From Pseudobdellovibrionaceae bacterium (GTDB lineage: Bacteria; Bdellovibrionota; UBA1018; UBA6935): DNA of 64,000 nt. The stretch spans positions 1 to 64,000 of the forward strand of contig PBMP01000113.1 in the NCBI GenBank assembly GCA_002722705.1, written 5' to 3'. The notes below the pieces were generated by a model, which made no database searches, was not told the DNA's origin, and worked only from the letters and a program-made list of their open reading frames with translations. Position numbers and translations under genes: made by a program. Below are positions 7,470 through 16,607 of the stretch, piece by piece (position 1 is the stretch's first letter; every line of letters begins with the position of its first letter).

Positions 7470-8878
7470 ATTCTTCAGAACTCGCAAAAGTCATTGAAAC
7501 GGTGGGAAGAGACCGTGGAATTAAAAGAGAAATTATTATTGGTGCTTTAGAGCAAGCAATTCTGACTGCCGCTCAGAAGAAATATGGGATGAACGCTGTT
7601 CTTGAGGCTCACTTTAATGATGATTCGGGAGAGATTGATCTTTTTCTATTTAAAAAGGTTGTTGATAGCGACGATTCGATGCTTGAAGAATCTGAAGAAA
7701 TCAAAATTGAAGATGCACGCGAAATGGACCCAGATGCTCAAATTGGAGATGAATTAGGAATTAAAGTCGAAGCTCCTTCTTTTGGACGAATTGATGCTCA
7801 AACAGCTAAACAAGTTATTTTCCAAAGAGTTCGTGATGCTGAAAGAGAAATTATTTACAATGAGTATCTTGAAAGAAAAGGCGATATCATTACGGGGATT
7901 GCACGGAGAATTGAAAGAGGAAATCTCGTTATTGACCTCGGAAAAACAGATGCACTCCTTCCGCGATCAGAAATTATCCCAGGTGAACAATTTAGACCCG
8001 GAGACCGAGTTCAGGCCTATCTTACAAACGTTGAATTGACTAATCGAGGACCTCAAATTTACCTTTCTAGAACAACTCCTGATTACTTGGTGAGACTCTT
8101 TGAAATGGAAGTTCCAGAAATTAGAGACGAAATCATTGAAGTCAAAGGATGTGCTCGTGAAGCAGGAGCACGTGCAAAGATCGCTGTTTTTTCTAAAGAA
8201 AGAGATGTTGATCCAGTTGGTGCCTGTGTTGGAATGAAAGGAGTTCGTGTCCAAGCGGTCATTCAAGAACTTCGTGGAGAAAAAATTGATATTGTTCCGT
8301 GGTCTGACAATCCAATGATTTTTGTTAGATCTGCCCTTTCTCCAGCAGAAATTTCTTCAATCCGTATTGATGAGGAAAACCACACAATGGAAGTGATGGT
8401 CGAAGACGATCAACTTTCACTCGCCATTGGAAGAAAAGGACAGAATGTTCGCCTTGCAGCTCAGTTGACTGGATGGAAATTGGACATTGTTTCAAAAACA
8501 ACACTTCAACAGCGAACTGAAGAATCTGTTTTCAATCTTCAGCACATTGAGGGAGTCAATGAAACACTTGCTCATGCGATTTATCAATCAGGTTTTGTCA
8601 ATATTAGACAAGTCGCCGAAGCAGAGCCTTCACAGCTTCAAGTGATTGCTGGCTTTGAGACACTAGAAGCAGCAGAGAAGCTTAAAAATCAGGCGATGGA
8701 AGTCGTCGAAAAAGCAGGAGACCTTCTTGCCGGTGAAAATAAAGAAGGAAAGACAGCAACTGAAGCCCACTATCAAAACCAGGCAGCATCAGATGCAAAA
8801 TCGCAAGCTGAAGAAAGACTTCGTGAAATGATGAAAAACGCAGAGTCTTCAGACACGGATGAAAAAACGGAAGCATAA
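7466..8878 (+). CDS. nusA: Transcription termination/antitermination protein NusA
   Basis: A 470-residue NusA. Order of domains: N-terminal RNA-polymerase-binding domain (residues 1-125), S1 RNA-binding domain (about 130-200, with G-D-I-I-T-G-I-A-R-R-I), KH1 and KH2 (about 225-345, with G-A-C-V-G-M-K-G-V-R and the second-KH motif A-I-G-R-K-G-Q-N-V-R), then one helix-hairpin-helix-type C-terminal repeat (I-E-G-V-N-E-T-L-A-H-A-I) and an acidic, poorly conserved tail. It modulates pausing, termination and antitermination. ATG overlaps the rimP stop. Confidence 0.97.
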   Translation: MNSSELAKVIETVGRDRGIKREIIIGALEQAILTAAQKKYGMNAVLEAHFNDDSGEIDLFLFKKVVDSDDSMLEESEEIKIEDAREMDPDAQIGDELGIKVEAPSFGRIDAQTAKQVIFQRVRDAEREIIYNEYLERKGDIITGIARRIERGNLVIDLGKTDALLPRSEIIPGEQFRPGDRVQAYLTNVELTNRGPQIYLSRTTPDYLVRLFEMEVPEIRDEIIEVKGCAREAGARAKIAVFSKERDVDPVGACVGMKGVRVQAVIQELRGEKIDIVPWSDNPMIFVRSALSPAEISSIRIDEENHTMEVMVEDDQLSLAIGRKGQNVRLAAQLTGWKLDIVSKTTLQQRTEESVFNLQHIEGVNETLAHAIYQSGFVNIRQVAEAEPSQLQVIAGFETLEAAEKLKNQAMEVVEKAGDLLAGENKEGKTATEAHYQNQAASDAKSQAEERLREMMKNAESSDTDEKTEA

Positions 8879-8905
8879 AGGAAGAGACCGAGGGAGAGCC
8901 ACAGA

Positions 8906-11629
8906 ATGTCAGACACGGGATCATTAAAAGTCTACGAATTAGCGAAAGAGCTCGGCGTCGATTCGATATCACTCATCGACAAGCTCAAAGGACTTAAAAT
9001 TCAAGTGAAGAGTCACATGAGCAGTTTACCTGCAAGTGATGTTGAAAAGGCTCGAGAGTCACTTGCTACAAAAACAACGAAAGCTAAGAAAAAAACGTCG
9101 AAGAAAAAAGTCGTTAAAAAGAAAGCAGCTGTTTCTAAGACAACTAAAAAGAAAGTAGTCAAAAAGAAGGCAGCCGCTTCGGAACCAGAAACTCCTACTG
9201 AAGAGTCCTCTGAAAAAAAAGCCTCTCCGATCATTCGACGAAGAAGATCCACCTCGGGAGACTCCGAGACTGTTTCTCGAAAAATTTTGAGAAATACCGA
9301 AGCTACCGCTGAAGAACCTCAGGAGATTGAAACTCAGAGTATTCAAACACCTCATGAAGAAAAACTCGAAGCGGTAGAAACCCCAACAGAAAAACCTATT
9401 GTTTCTGAAGTTCAAGAAGAGCCTGCAGTAGTAGAAAAAGTTGAAGCGAAAAGCCCTCCAAAAGAAAAGAAGGCTCCAGTAGCTAAAAAAACTGCTACAG
9501 CTGTAGAGAAAAAACCAGCACCTAAACCTGCTAAAAGTTTTTTAAAGATCAGTAAACTCGATGCTCCTCAAAAACCAAATATTGTTTCTTACGAAAAGCC
9601 AAGTAAAAGTGATCCGGCTGCTTCAGCTGCCGATGCACGTAAAAAGAACTTTAAAGTTCTAAAAATGAACAAAGAGGCATTAGATCGCTTAGCCGAAGAA
9701 GAATCATCAAAGAAAAAAGGGACTGGAGGCGGCGGGGGTCGCGATCAAGTCAGACGTCCAGAAGATACAAAATTTGCCGACTATCGAAAAAAAGAAATGG
9801 TTTTCCTCCCTCGAAAGAAACGAATTCCAGTAGGAAAATCCATTAAACAAACTCAAATTACAATGCCAGCCGCTCACAAGAGAGTAGTCGAAATGAATAA
9901 AGAGATCACTGTTCAAGAGTTGGCAAACCAACTCAATATCAAAGGTGGGGAGCTCATTCGAAAACTCATTGGCATGGGACAAATGGTAAATCTTCATGCC
10001 TCTTTGGATTTTGATACTGCTTCTTTAATCTGTGATGAGTATCGTTATGAAATTAAAGACACCGGATTTAAAGAAGACCAGCTGATTGATATTACTCCTC
10101 AAGACCCAGAAGAAGATCTTGTTTCCCGTCCTCCAATTGTGACAGTCATGGGACATGTAGACCACGGAAAGACCTCACTTCTTGATGCGATTAAAAATTC
10201 AAACGTTGCAGATAAAGAAGCGGGTGGAATTACCCAACATATTGGTGCTTACACCGTTACGAAAGACGGAAAAGAAATTACCTTCATCGATACTCCAGGT
10301 CACGCTGCTTTTAGTTTAATGCGAGCTCGTGGAGCTAACGTAACTGACATTGTCATCCTTGTTTGTGCAGGAGATGACGGCGTAATGCCGCAAACGATTG
10401 AAGCTGCTAGTCACGCTAAAGCTGCAGGCGCTCCTATCATTGTCGCTGTTAACAAAATGGACAAAGAAGGGGCAAGCATGGAAAAAGTCTATGCGGGCAT
10501 GGGAGAGATTGAAATTGTCCCTGAAGAATGGGGTGGAGAGACTATGTTCATTCCATGCTCTGCTCTTAAAGGAGACGGAATTCAAGAAATTCTAGAGGCC
10601 GTTCTTTTAAATGCCGAAATGTTAGAACTCAAAGCGAACCCTAAGGCAAATGCCTCTGGAAGCGTCCTAGAAGCCCGACTTGAAAAAGGACGAGGCCCGG
10701 TAATGAGCGTTGTCGTTCAACGTGGAACACTCAAAAAAGGCGATGCGATTGTTTGCGGACATCATTCAGGAAAAGTAAAAGCGATGACCGACTGGAAAGG
10801 AAGATCAGTCAAAGAGGTCAAACCAGGAGAAGCGGTCGAAATTCTAGGACTTGAAGGCGTTCCTTCAGCTGGAGAGAAATTTCAAGTTGCAAAAAATGAG
10901 ACTGATGCTCGAAAAATTATCGCTCACAGAAAAGAAGAAGAAGAAAGAGAAAAACTCAAATCTGGATCTAAAATTAATTTAGATAATCTTTTTGAAAAAC
11001 TTCAACAAGGTGGTTCAAAGGATCTCAATATTGTCCTAAAGGCAGATGTCTTTGGCTCTGTAGAAGCAGTAAAAGATAGCTTGATTAAACTTTCTACCGA
11101 TAAAGTTAAAGTGAAGGTCATTCATGCTGCCGCAGGAGGAATTACAGAAAGTGATGTTCTACTTGCGAGTGCATCAAATGCAATTATTATCGGATTTAAC
11201 GTTCGTCCAGAAACAAAAGCTCGACAGATCGCTGAGTCCGAAGGCATCGATGTAAAGACTTACCCCATTATCTATGAACTTTTAGATGATGTGAAAAAAG
11301 CAATGACCGGACTTCTTGATAAAAAAGAAGTAGAAAAATTCTTAGGAAGAGCGGAAGTTCGAGAAACATTCAGTGTACCAAAAGTGGGCGTCATTGCTGG
11401 TTCTTCAGTGGTCGATGGAAAGATTGTTCGAGGTGCGAAAGTACGCCTTCTCAGAGACAGTGTAATTGTCTACGAAGGAACAATGAACTCTTTGAAACGA
11501 TTTAAAGATGACGCAAAAGAAGTTCAATCAGGTTATGAATGTGGAATTGGACTCGAAAACTTCAACGATGTCAAAATTGGCGACCTCATTGAGGCTTATG
11601 AAATTGAATATATCCAGCAAGAGTTATAA
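8906..11629 (+). CDS. infB: Translation initiation factor IF-2
   Basis: A 907-residue GTPase that places initiator tRNA on the 30S subunit. An N-terminal IF2-N type helical segment (Y-E-L-A-K-E-L-G-V) is followed by about 240 residues of low-complexity Lys/Ala/Glu/Pro, including histone-H1-like repeats of K-K-x-V-V-K-K-K-A-A at 66-91. A second IF2-N block lies near 333-380. The G domain starts at about 408 with G-H-V-D-H-G-K-T (416-423), then D-T-P-G-H and N-K-M-D. Domains II to IV complete the protein. Start ATG at 8906 has GGGAGAG upstream; the nusA gap is 27 bases. Confidence 0.97.
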   Translation: MSDTGSLKVYELAKELGVDSISLIDKLKGLKIQVKSHMSSLPASDVEKARESLATKTTKAKKKTSKKKVVKKKAAVSKTTKKKVVKKKAAASEPETPTEESSEKKASPIIRRRRSTSGDSETVSRKILRNTEATAEEPQEIETQSIQTPHEEKLEAVETPTEKPIVSEVQEEPAVVEKVEAKSPPKEKKAPVAKKTATAVEKKPAPKPAKSFLKISKLDAPQKPNIVSYEKPSKSDPAASAADARKKNFKVLKMNKEALDRLAEEESSKKKGTGGGGGRDQVRRPEDTKFADYRKKEMVFLPRKKRIPVGKSIKQTQITMPAAHKRVVEMNKEITVQELANQLNIKGGELIRKLIGMGQMVNLHASLDFDTASLICDEYRYEIKDTGFKEDQLIDITPQDPEEDLVSRPPIVTVMGHVDHGKTSLLDAIKNSNVADKEAGGITQHIGAYTVTKDGKEITFIDTPGHAAFSLMRARGANVTDIVILVCAGDDGVMPQTIEAASHAKAAGAPIIVAVNKMDKEGASMEKVYAGMGEIEIVPEEWGGETMFIPCSALKGDGIQEILEAVLLNAEMLELKANPKANASGSVLEARLEKGRGPVMSVVVQRGTLKKGDAIVCGHHSGKVKAMTDWKGRSVKEVKPGEAVEILGLEGVPSAGEKFQVAKNETDARKIIAHRKEEEEREKLKSGSKINLDNLFEKLQQGGSKDLNIVLKADVFGSVEAVKDSLIKLSTDKVKVKVIHAAAGGITESDVLLASASNAIIIGFNVRPETKARQIAESEGIDVKTYPIIYELLDDVKKAMTGLLDKKEVEKFLGRAEVRETFSVPKVGVIAGSSVVDGKIVRGAKVRLLRDSVIVYEGTMNSLKRFKDDAKEVQSGYECGIGLENFNDVKIGDLIEAYEIEYIQQEL

Positions 11630-11632
11630 TTT

Positions 11633-12010
11633 ATGGATCAAACCAGACGTTCTCGAATCACTTCAGTATTAGAAAGGGAACTTACTCCGATTATCGCCCG
11701 AAAATTAAAGGATCCTCGAATTGGACCAATCGCGATTACAAAAATTGATCTTTCTTCGGATGCAAGTCAGGCGGTCATTTACATATCCCCCATCTCTGCG
11801 CTTTCTGATGCGACAGAAGCCAAAGAGTGCGTCTCTGGACTAAATTCAGCTGCGGGTTTTCTCAGACGTCATGTTGCTGATTTTTTACAAATTCGAAATA
11901 TACCGCACTTAATATTCAAAGCAGATGCGGGCATTGAAAACACGAGTCGAGTTCACGAACTGTTAAAGCAAATCGAAAGAGAACCTTCTTCCGATGACTC
12001 TGACACTTAA
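11633..12010 (+). CDS. rbfA: Ribosome-binding factor A
   Basis: A 125-residue KH-fold protein needed for 30S maturation and 16S rRNA 5'-end processing. It starts R-R-S-R-I-T-S-V-L-E-R-E-L as in the family, with the conserved D-P-R-I-G-P-I-A-I-T and the C-terminal I-P-H-L-I-F-K-A-D strand that precedes the R-V-H-E-L-L-K helix. It begins 3 bases after the infB stop and its end overlaps the truB start by 17 bases, placing it firmly in the operon. Confidence 0.95.
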   Translation: MDQTRRSRITSVLERELTPIIARKLKDPRIGPIAITKIDLSSDASQAVIYISPISALSDATEAKECVSGLNSAAGFLRRHVADFLQIRNIPHLIFKADAGIENTSRVHELLKQIEREPSSDDSDT

Positions 12011-12956
12011 ACAAAATGGTGCGCTTCTTATTGATAAACCTGAAGGCCCAACCTCTTTTGGGATCATTTCTCAAATCAGAGGTTGTCTAAAACAAACCTA
12101 CTCCCTTAAAACAAAGGAGCTTCCTAAACTTGGCCATGCAGGAACTCTTGATCCATTTGCGACAGGACTCTTAGTCGTTCTCGTCGGAGATGCAACAAAG
12201 CTCTCTCCTTATATCACCTCTTCTTTTAAAACCTACGAAGGACTCATTCGATTTGGAGAATCAAATCAAGCAGGAGATCCTACAGAACCGATTTCAGAAT
12301 TCACACAAAAGATTCCAAAAAACCTAGAGGAAATTCAAAAAAACGCACTTTCTTTTGAAAACACTCCCTACGACCAAATTCCTCCGATGCATTCGGCAAT
12401 TCAAATTGACGGCAAGAGACTTTATGAGTTGGCGAGACAAGGAAAGGAAATTGATCGATCTCCTCGCAGATGTAAAATTAAAGATTTTAAAATTTTATCT
12501 TATGAGCAACAGGAATCCACCTTCAGTGTGAATTGCTCTGCAGGAACTTATGTAAGGGTTCTTGTTCAAGATCTGGCAAAGCAAATGGATTCACTTGCGT
12601 ACTTAAAAAAATTGAGACGAACCCAAAGTGGTTCTCTCTCTATTGAAAAAAGTGTCTCTCTCACCGAAATTAAAGAACAAATTCTTTCTAAAACCCCCTT
12701 TTCTAAAATGTCTGGTTGGGTAGATACTTCTACTCTTTTGGAAAATATCCCTAAAATTGAAATTTCGAAAAAACTTTCGATTGATCTTGCACACGGGGTT
12801 CAAGAAGGGCTCGCTGAAGTTTTTAATAAAATCTCAGAACAAAGCTCCTCACTCATGCAACTCCATTGGAATAACAAAACAATTGCACTCATTAAAAAAA
12901 TAGAAAACACTTGGAAATTAGAAAAAGTATTTCCATTTCATGTATTGGAAAGATAG
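11994..12956 (+). CDS. truB: tRNA pseudouridine-55 synthase
   Basis: A 320-residue TruB that makes pseudouridine 55 in the T loop of tRNAs. The catalytic motif G-H-A-G-T-L-D-P-F-A-T-G-L-L is at about residues 43-56 with the catalytic aspartate intact; K-P-x-G-P-T-S-F near the N-terminus and the S-A-G-T-Y-V-R-V-L motif are also present. The C-terminal part is a degenerate PUA-like region. It overlaps rbfA by 17 bases and runs 19 bases into the end of the convergent LysR gene. Confidence 0.95.
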   Translation: MTLTLKQNGALLIDKPEGPTSFGIISQIRGCLKQTYSLKTKELPKLGHAGTLDPFATGLLVVLVGDATKLSPYITSSFKTYEGLIRFGESNQAGDPTEPISEFTQKIPKNLEEIQKNALSFENTPYDQIPPMHSAIQIDGKRLYELARQGKEIDRSPRRCKIKDFKILSYEQQESTFSVNCSAGTYVRVLVQDLAKQMDSLAYLKKLRRTQSGSLSIEKSVSLTEIKEQILSKTPFSKMSGWVDTSTLLENIPKIEISKKLSIDLAHGVQEGLAEVFNKISEQSSSLMQLHWNNKTIALIKKIENTWKLEKVFPFHVLER

Positions 12957-13807
12957 AGAGGATCTTTCATCGACCGATACAGAGAGTTTCGAGTCGCATC
13001 ATTTCGATAAAGAAGATAAATCGGAGTCTTTTTTAAACCTGGAATTGAAATCATTCGAACTCCTTTTTCTTTTGGATGAATAGCATGCCTAGGAAGGATC
13101 GAGGTAAATCGAGGGTCCAGCCGAATCAATTCAATCATTCCAAGAACATCTTCAACGTATGCATGAATGGGGGGTTCAGAAACCCCAAGTAACTGAAATG
13201 CAAGTTGAAGAGGATTACTTGAAGACCGATATCCCACCCAATAAAGAGATGTGGGGTTTTGTAAAACTTCAATCGGATCTAAAGACCCTGAATAATCAGC
13301 ATGTGTCACCCACACCAACTCTTCTTCATAGATTTTTTTTTGCCTAAAATCAGGAAGCTCTGTTCTCTGAAAAAGAACGACTGCATCCATATCTTCTTCA
13401 ACTGCCAAATGAGCAAGACTCAAAACTCTGGATTGATACATTCGTAACTTATAGTGTTTGACCCAGTTGTTTTTGACCCAGAAAGGTAAAAATACGTTTT
13501 TTAAAAAAAGACTGGGACCCGTAATTTTAAATTCTCTGAGTTGCTCTTCAGGGTTTTTCACCAAATGAATCGCTTCGTCCCAACGACTCACCAAAAAGTC
13601 AGCTGTTTCTCCTAACTGTTTTGCTGCGCGTGTGGGAGTTAATCCTGATACTCCATTACGTTCAAAAAGCTTTATTTCAAGTTCTTCTTCAATTTTTGCA
13701 AGTTGTTTACTCACCGCAGACTGACTTTTTCCGAGACGAATCGCTGCACGAGAGAGATGTGGGTCACGGATTAACCAGTTAAGTAACTGTAATTGTTCAA
13801 TATTCAT
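12938..13807 (-). CDS. LysR-family transcriptional regulator
   Basis: A 289-residue regulator. The N-terminal winged helix (residues 1-62) has the LysR pattern L-S-R-A-A-I-R-L-G-K-S-Q-S-A-V-S-K-Q-L and L-F-E-R-N. The remainder is a substrate-binding-like effector domain, which is poorly conserved and includes T-S-I-L-P-R-H-A near the end. The target and ligand cannot be told from sequence. LysR proteins often act on divergent neighbours; here the divergent partner is the hairpin-rich region from 13884 and the ATPase at 14144, so these are possible targets by position only. Its 3' end overlaps truB by 19 bases. Confidence 0.9.
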   Translation of the reverse strand: MNIEQLQLLNWLIRDPHLSRAAIRLGKSQSAVSKQLAKIEEELEIKLFERNGVSGLTPTRAAKQLGETADFLVSRWDEAIHLVKNPEEQLREFKITGPSLFLKNVFLPFWVKNNWVKHYKLRMYQSRVLSLAHLAVEEDMDAVVLFQRTELPDFRQKKIYEEELVWVTHADYSGSLDPIEVLQNPTSLYWVGYRSSSNPLQLAFQLLGVSEPPIHAYVEDVLGMIELIRLDPRFTSILPRHAIHPKEKGVRMISIPGLKKTPIYLLYRNDATRNSLYRSMKDPLYLSNT

Positions 13808-13883
13808 AATTTTTCTCTTGAGGAATATCTTTATTCTTAATTTTCACTTTTGTAAATAGTTTAAGATCGATATACCCAAACCA

Positions 13884-14101
13884 CTTTAAGGGGGTGTTCT
13901 TAAAGAAAATTTTAAAAAGTAGCTGTACTTCAAACATAAAGAGTCCGGGGGGAATCCTTTATGTTTGAAATGAGAAAAATCAAAGAAAGCATCTGGGGGG
14001 AAGGCTTTCTTTGATTTTCTCTTTCAAAAAAATTTTAATCGGGGATTAATAAATCTCCTCTTTCAAGCAGAGAGAGAGAAGCACCCCTTCTCTCTCTTTT
14101 T
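13884..14101 (+). ncRNA. Candidate structured RNA: tandem hairpins with G-rich loops
   Basis: The 336 bases between the LysR gene and the ATPase hold no open frame but a row of inverted repeats: CTTTAAG/CTTAAAG at 13884-13905 with loop GGGGTGTT; a 13-bp perfect stem (13929-13941 with 13957-13969) around a TCC-GGGG-GGA tip; an 18-bp stem with one bulge (13972-13990 with 14004-14021) around CT-GGGGGGA-AG; TTAATC/GATTAA at 14035-14049 around GGG; finally a terminator at 14071-14101. The stems differ in sequence but the first four loops all carry G runs, three of them as GGGA. I infer a transcript of about 200-230 nt ending at the terminator. The G-G-A loop arrangement recalls CsrB/RsmZ-type protein-sequestering RNAs, but the family link is a guess. 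Confidence 0.5.
14071..14101 (+). terminator. Intrinsic terminator after the hairpin array
   Basis: An 11-bp perfect stem AGAGAGAGAAG / CTTCTCTCTCT with a 5-base loop, followed by T at 14097-14101. No plus-strand protein gene lies upstream for more than 1 kb (truB ends at 12956 and the LysR gene is on the other strand), so it must end some other plus-strand transcript. Confidence 0.8.
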
Positions 14102-14110
14102 AATCATTTA

Positions 14111-14138
14111 CAAGAATAACATCTTGTTGTTATTCTTG
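14111..14138. repeat. Perfect palindrome ahead of the first AAA/DUF4143 gene
   Basis: CAAGAATAACA (14111-14121), 6-base spacer, TGTTATTCTTG (14128-14138): an 11-bp perfect inverted repeat ending 5 bases before the ATG at 14144. No T run follows. It could be an operator for the gene or a hairpin hiding its start. The second gene of the same family (start 31259) has a comparable palindrome of different sequence. Confidence 0.8.
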
Positions 14139-14143
14139 CAGAC

Positions 14144-15274
14144 ATGAGCATAACCCATTATTTTCAAAGAGAAATTAGCATTCCCACTAAAGGCTCTATC
14201 CTTCTTTTTGGACCAAGAATGACCGGAAAAACAAGTCTCTTGCTTAAAGAAAATTTTGAGGCTACTTATGACCTTTTGAATCAAGATCTTGAACTTAAAT
14301 TTCGTGTACGTCCCGAACTTCTCTTCGAAGAATGCAAAAAACTACCTCCAGGTTCTCGAATATTTATAGATGAGGTCCAGAAAGTACCTGCACTACTCAA
14401 CTCCGTACAGAGAGGAATCGATCAGCTAAAACAGGATTATATCTTATCAGGATCCAGTGCCCGAAAACTAAAACGTGGAGGTGCCAATTTGCTTGGAGGA
14501 AGAGCTCTAGATCTTAAACTGTACCCTCTTTCTCAAAAAGAACTTGGATCTAAATTCAACTTACTACAAGTTCTAAAGTTCGGAACTTTACCCAAGATTT
14601 ATTCCGAACAAATGATGTCTGAAGAAATTGCTAATGACTATTTAAGTTCATATGTAAGTACTTATATTCGAGAAGAAATACAGGCGGAAGCAGCCACTCG
14701 AAATATAGGGGCATTTCAAAGATTTCTTCCCATTGCAGCACAATCAAATGCTCAAACCATTCAATTTGAAACCATTTCACGAGAATCAAGTACCCCGGCT
14801 TCGACAGTCAAAAACTATTATCAAATTTTAGAAGACACCCTTCTCGGTTTGTTCTTGTGGCCTTACTCTCGAAGCGAAAGAAAAAAAATAAGACCAAAAT
14901 TTTACTTCTTTGACACAGGAGTTGTAAGAGCTCTTCAAAATCAGATAGGGATTCTACCTTCTTCGTCTGAATATGGATTTTTATTTGAAACCTGGATGAT
15001 CAACGAATGTATTCGAATTAATGAATACGAAAAAAAACGCTTCCATTTTAGCTTCTGGAGAGAGAGAAAAAATGAGATTGACCTGTGTGTATCCAAAGGA
15101 AATAAAGTCATCTTGGGAGCCGAATTCAAATGGGGTCCGGAAACTATCCCAAGTGAGACCTCAAGAAAATTTCATTTAACTTTTCCGCAAGCAGAACTCA
15201 CTCTCGTTTCTCCCCATAAAAATTCTCCTGGAATTACGCCTCTTCTTTTTATACAAAAGCTTCGTAATCTCTAA
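14144..15274 (+). CDS. AAA-type ATPase with DUF4143 C-terminal domain
   Basis: A 376-residue member of the COG1373 group (AAA_14 plus DUF4143). Walker A is G-P-R-M-T-G-K-T at residues 23-30 and Walker B I-F-I-D-E-V at 73-78; S-G-S-S-A near 97-101 is the sensor-like segment, followed by R-x-x-x-L-K-L-Y-P-L-S. The C-terminal domain has E-I-D at 311-313 and E-F-K at 327-329, spaced as in PD-(D/E)xK nuclease-like folds. The biological role of this family is not established; members are numerous and patchily distributed, which fits horizontal movement. No clear ribosome site; an 11-bp palindrome sits just ahead of the start. The csaA-like gene begins 15 bases after its stop. Confidence 0.88.
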   Translation: MSITHYFQREISIPTKGSILLFGPRMTGKTSLLLKENFEATYDLLNQDLELKFRVRPELLFEECKKLPPGSRIFIDEVQKVPALLNSVQRGIDQLKQDYILSGSSARKLKRGGANLLGGRALDLKLYPLSQKELGSKFNLLQVLKFGTLPKIYSEQMMSEEIANDYLSSYVSTYIREEIQAEAATRNIGAFQRFLPIAAQSNAQTIQFETISRESSTPASTVKNYYQILEDTLLGLFLWPYSRSERKKIRPKFYFFDTGVVRALQNQIGILPSSSEYGFLFETWMINECIRINEYEKKRFHFSFWRERKNEIDLCVSKGNKVILGAEFKWGPETIPSETSRKFHLTFPQAELTLVSPHKNSPGITPLLFIQKLRNL

Positions 15275-15289
15275 AATGGAAATAAACCA

Positions 15290-15661
15290 ATGCACTTAGA
15301 TTTTGATCCAAAAACACCAAGTGAACCCACAATCTCCTTCGAATCGTTTCTCAAAATCGATATTCGAGTGGGAGAAATCATTGATGCCCATTCTTTTCCG
15401 GAAGCAAGAAATCCGAGTTTTAAACTCACAATTGATTTTGGAGAGGGAGTCGGAATTAAGAAATCGTCTGCGCAAATTACCACGCACTACTCGACTGATT
15501 CACTAATCGGAAAAAAAATACTCGCTGTTGTTAATTTTAAACCCAGACAAATTGGACCTTTTCTTTCAGAAGTTCTAATTTTGGGGCTTTCAGACGAAAA
15601 CAATGCAATCGTTTTGGGGGGATGGGATCACCCTGTTCCCAACGGGGCTAGGCTTCACTAA
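15290..15661 (+). CDS. csaA: CsaA-like tRNA-binding protein
   Basis: A 123-residue protein made of a single EMAP-II/Trbp111-type OB-fold tRNA-binding domain. Conserved features are I-D-I-R-V-G-E-I at about residues 23-30, the N-P-S-F-K-L-T-I-D-F-G strand, the A-V-V-N-F-K-P-R-Q-I-G motif near 83-93 and the closing P-N-G-A-R-L-H. CsaA has been described as an export-related chaperone and as a dimeric tRNA-binding protein. Length fits the family (about 110) with a short N-terminal extension. It starts 15 bases after the ATPase, so it may share a transcript, though functional coupling is not evident. Confidence 0.88.
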   Translation: MHLDFDPKTPSEPTISFESFLKIDIRVGEIIDAHSFPEARNPSFKLTIDFGEGVGIKKSSAQITTHYSTDSLIGKKILAVVNFKPRQIGPFLSEVLILGLSDENNAIVLGGWDHPVPNGARLH

Positions 15662-15672
15662 AGCATTTAACA

Positions 15673-15706
15673 CTTGATAAAAGTATTTTAATTTACTTTA
15701 TTCAAG
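15673..15706. repeat. Imperfect inverted repeat
   Basis: CTTGATAAAAGTA (15673-15685) and TACTTTATTCAAG (15694-15706) pair over 13 positions with two mismatches across an 8-base spacer. It lies just after the csaA-like stop and before the exported-protein gene at 15766; it may be an operator or a weak terminator. Confidence 0.4.
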
Positions 15707-15765
15707 AACACACCTTGAAGTTAAAGGACTTGACCAATGACTCATAGCATCATACCTCTCCAACT

Positions 15766-16413
15766 ATGTTTAAATTTAAAATCTTTTTTTTAATGCTGAC
15801 TCTTGGAACATCTGGAAGCGCTCTTGCGACGACGCCTCTGCTTCAAAGCTCCTTTAACGAAAAACATCCTTCACTCATTCCCTACGAAGGAAAATGCGAG
15901 GTAAGGCCCGCAGATCAATCCGATATTCAAACAGTCTCAGGTGCATTTGTTTTCGGAAAAGAGCACTTATTTCAGTACCAACCCTGGGTTTTAGTTTGTG
16001 ACTCCAAAAAAGCAGGAACTTCATTCAAGATGCCTCTTCAGGTAGGTTTCATTCCAGAAGAAGCAGATCCACAACAAATAGAATACAAAGACATTGAGCT
16101 TGGGATAGAGCTTGGAGGAGATCTTGCTTCAAGATCCATTCGACTCCGAAAACTCGATGGAAAACCAGTTTCTTCTTTATGGGAAAACTTTACTGGTGGT
16201 TCTCTTAATCTCTCGCTTGGAGCTCGAATGAAGTTTCGATGGCTTAAGAATTCGTATGGAGTCAGAGCATTTTATCCTGGGTTTGGAGTTGGTATTGGGT
16301 TTTCTGCAGGATACGTGAATTTAAAATTCAATCCTATTTTTGATGAAGATTCAGAGGTGTTAAATGCCATGGAATTCATTAATTTAAGAAAACACGCAGT
16401 TGAAGACCTTTAA
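15766..16413 (+). CDS. Exported protein of unknown function
   Basis: A 215-residue protein with a signal peptide (hydrophobic residues 5-19, likely cleavage after A-L-A at 21). The mature part is beta-rich, with a C-terminal segment of alternating glycine and hydrophobic residues (F-G-V-G-I-G-F-S-A-G-Y) like the strands of an outer-membrane or lipid-binding barrel. Two cysteines about 41 residues apart could form a disulfide. No family is recognised. It is a single gene between the csaA-like gene and a convergent minus-strand gene, with a long perfect inverted repeat beyond its stop. Confidence 0.65.
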   Translation: MFKFKIFFLMLTLGTSGSALATTPLLQSSFNEKHPSLIPYEGKCEVRPADQSDIQTVSGAFVFGKEHLFQYQPWVLVCDSKKAGTSFKMPLQVGFIPEEADPQQIEYKDIELGIELGGDLASRSIRLRKLDGKPVSSLWENFTGGSLNLSLGARMKFRWLKNSYGVRAFYPGFGVGIGFSAGYVNLKFNPIFDEDSEVLNAMEFINLRKHAVEDL

Positions 16414-16486
16414 TTAAAATTAAAACAATCAGATATACTTCAGTGTAATGACAGTTTTTTTAGAATAATCTTTTAGGAACATGACC

Positions 16487-16545
16487 TTATCTAGAAATCT
16501 TGGTATTTCAAAGTTGAATTTTGAAATACCAAGATTTCTAGATAA
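16487..16545. repeat. 26-bp perfect inverted repeat
   Basis: Bases 16487-16512 pair without mismatch with 16520-16545 around a 7-base loop (GTTGAAT). The stem begins TTATCTAGAAATC. It lies between two convergent genes, so it may act as a two-way terminator, but neither side has a proper T run and the stem is far longer than usual for one. It could instead be a cruciform, a small RNA hairpin, or a miniature mobile element. Confidence 0.85.
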
Positions 16546-16607
16546 AACAAAAATGAATGTATGAACGAGTAAAAGAACTCAATGTTTTATACAAAAATAA
16601 TTCTTAA

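Noticed and set aside
9013-9415. Antisense open frames inside infB
   Set aside because: They are shadows of the Lys/Ala-rich linker, giving Phe/Leu/Ser-rich peptides; the same holds for frames opposite rng, rpmA and others.
13884-14101. Hairpin array as a CRISPR or repeat array
   Set aside because: Stems differ in sequence and spacing, with no constant repeat and spacer pattern.
14111-14138. Palindrome before the first ATPase as a terminator
   Set aside because: No T run follows; the terminator of the region is the one at 14071-14101.
16487-16545. 26-bp inverted repeat as a plain intrinsic terminator
   Set aside because: No T run on either side and a stem too long and perfect.
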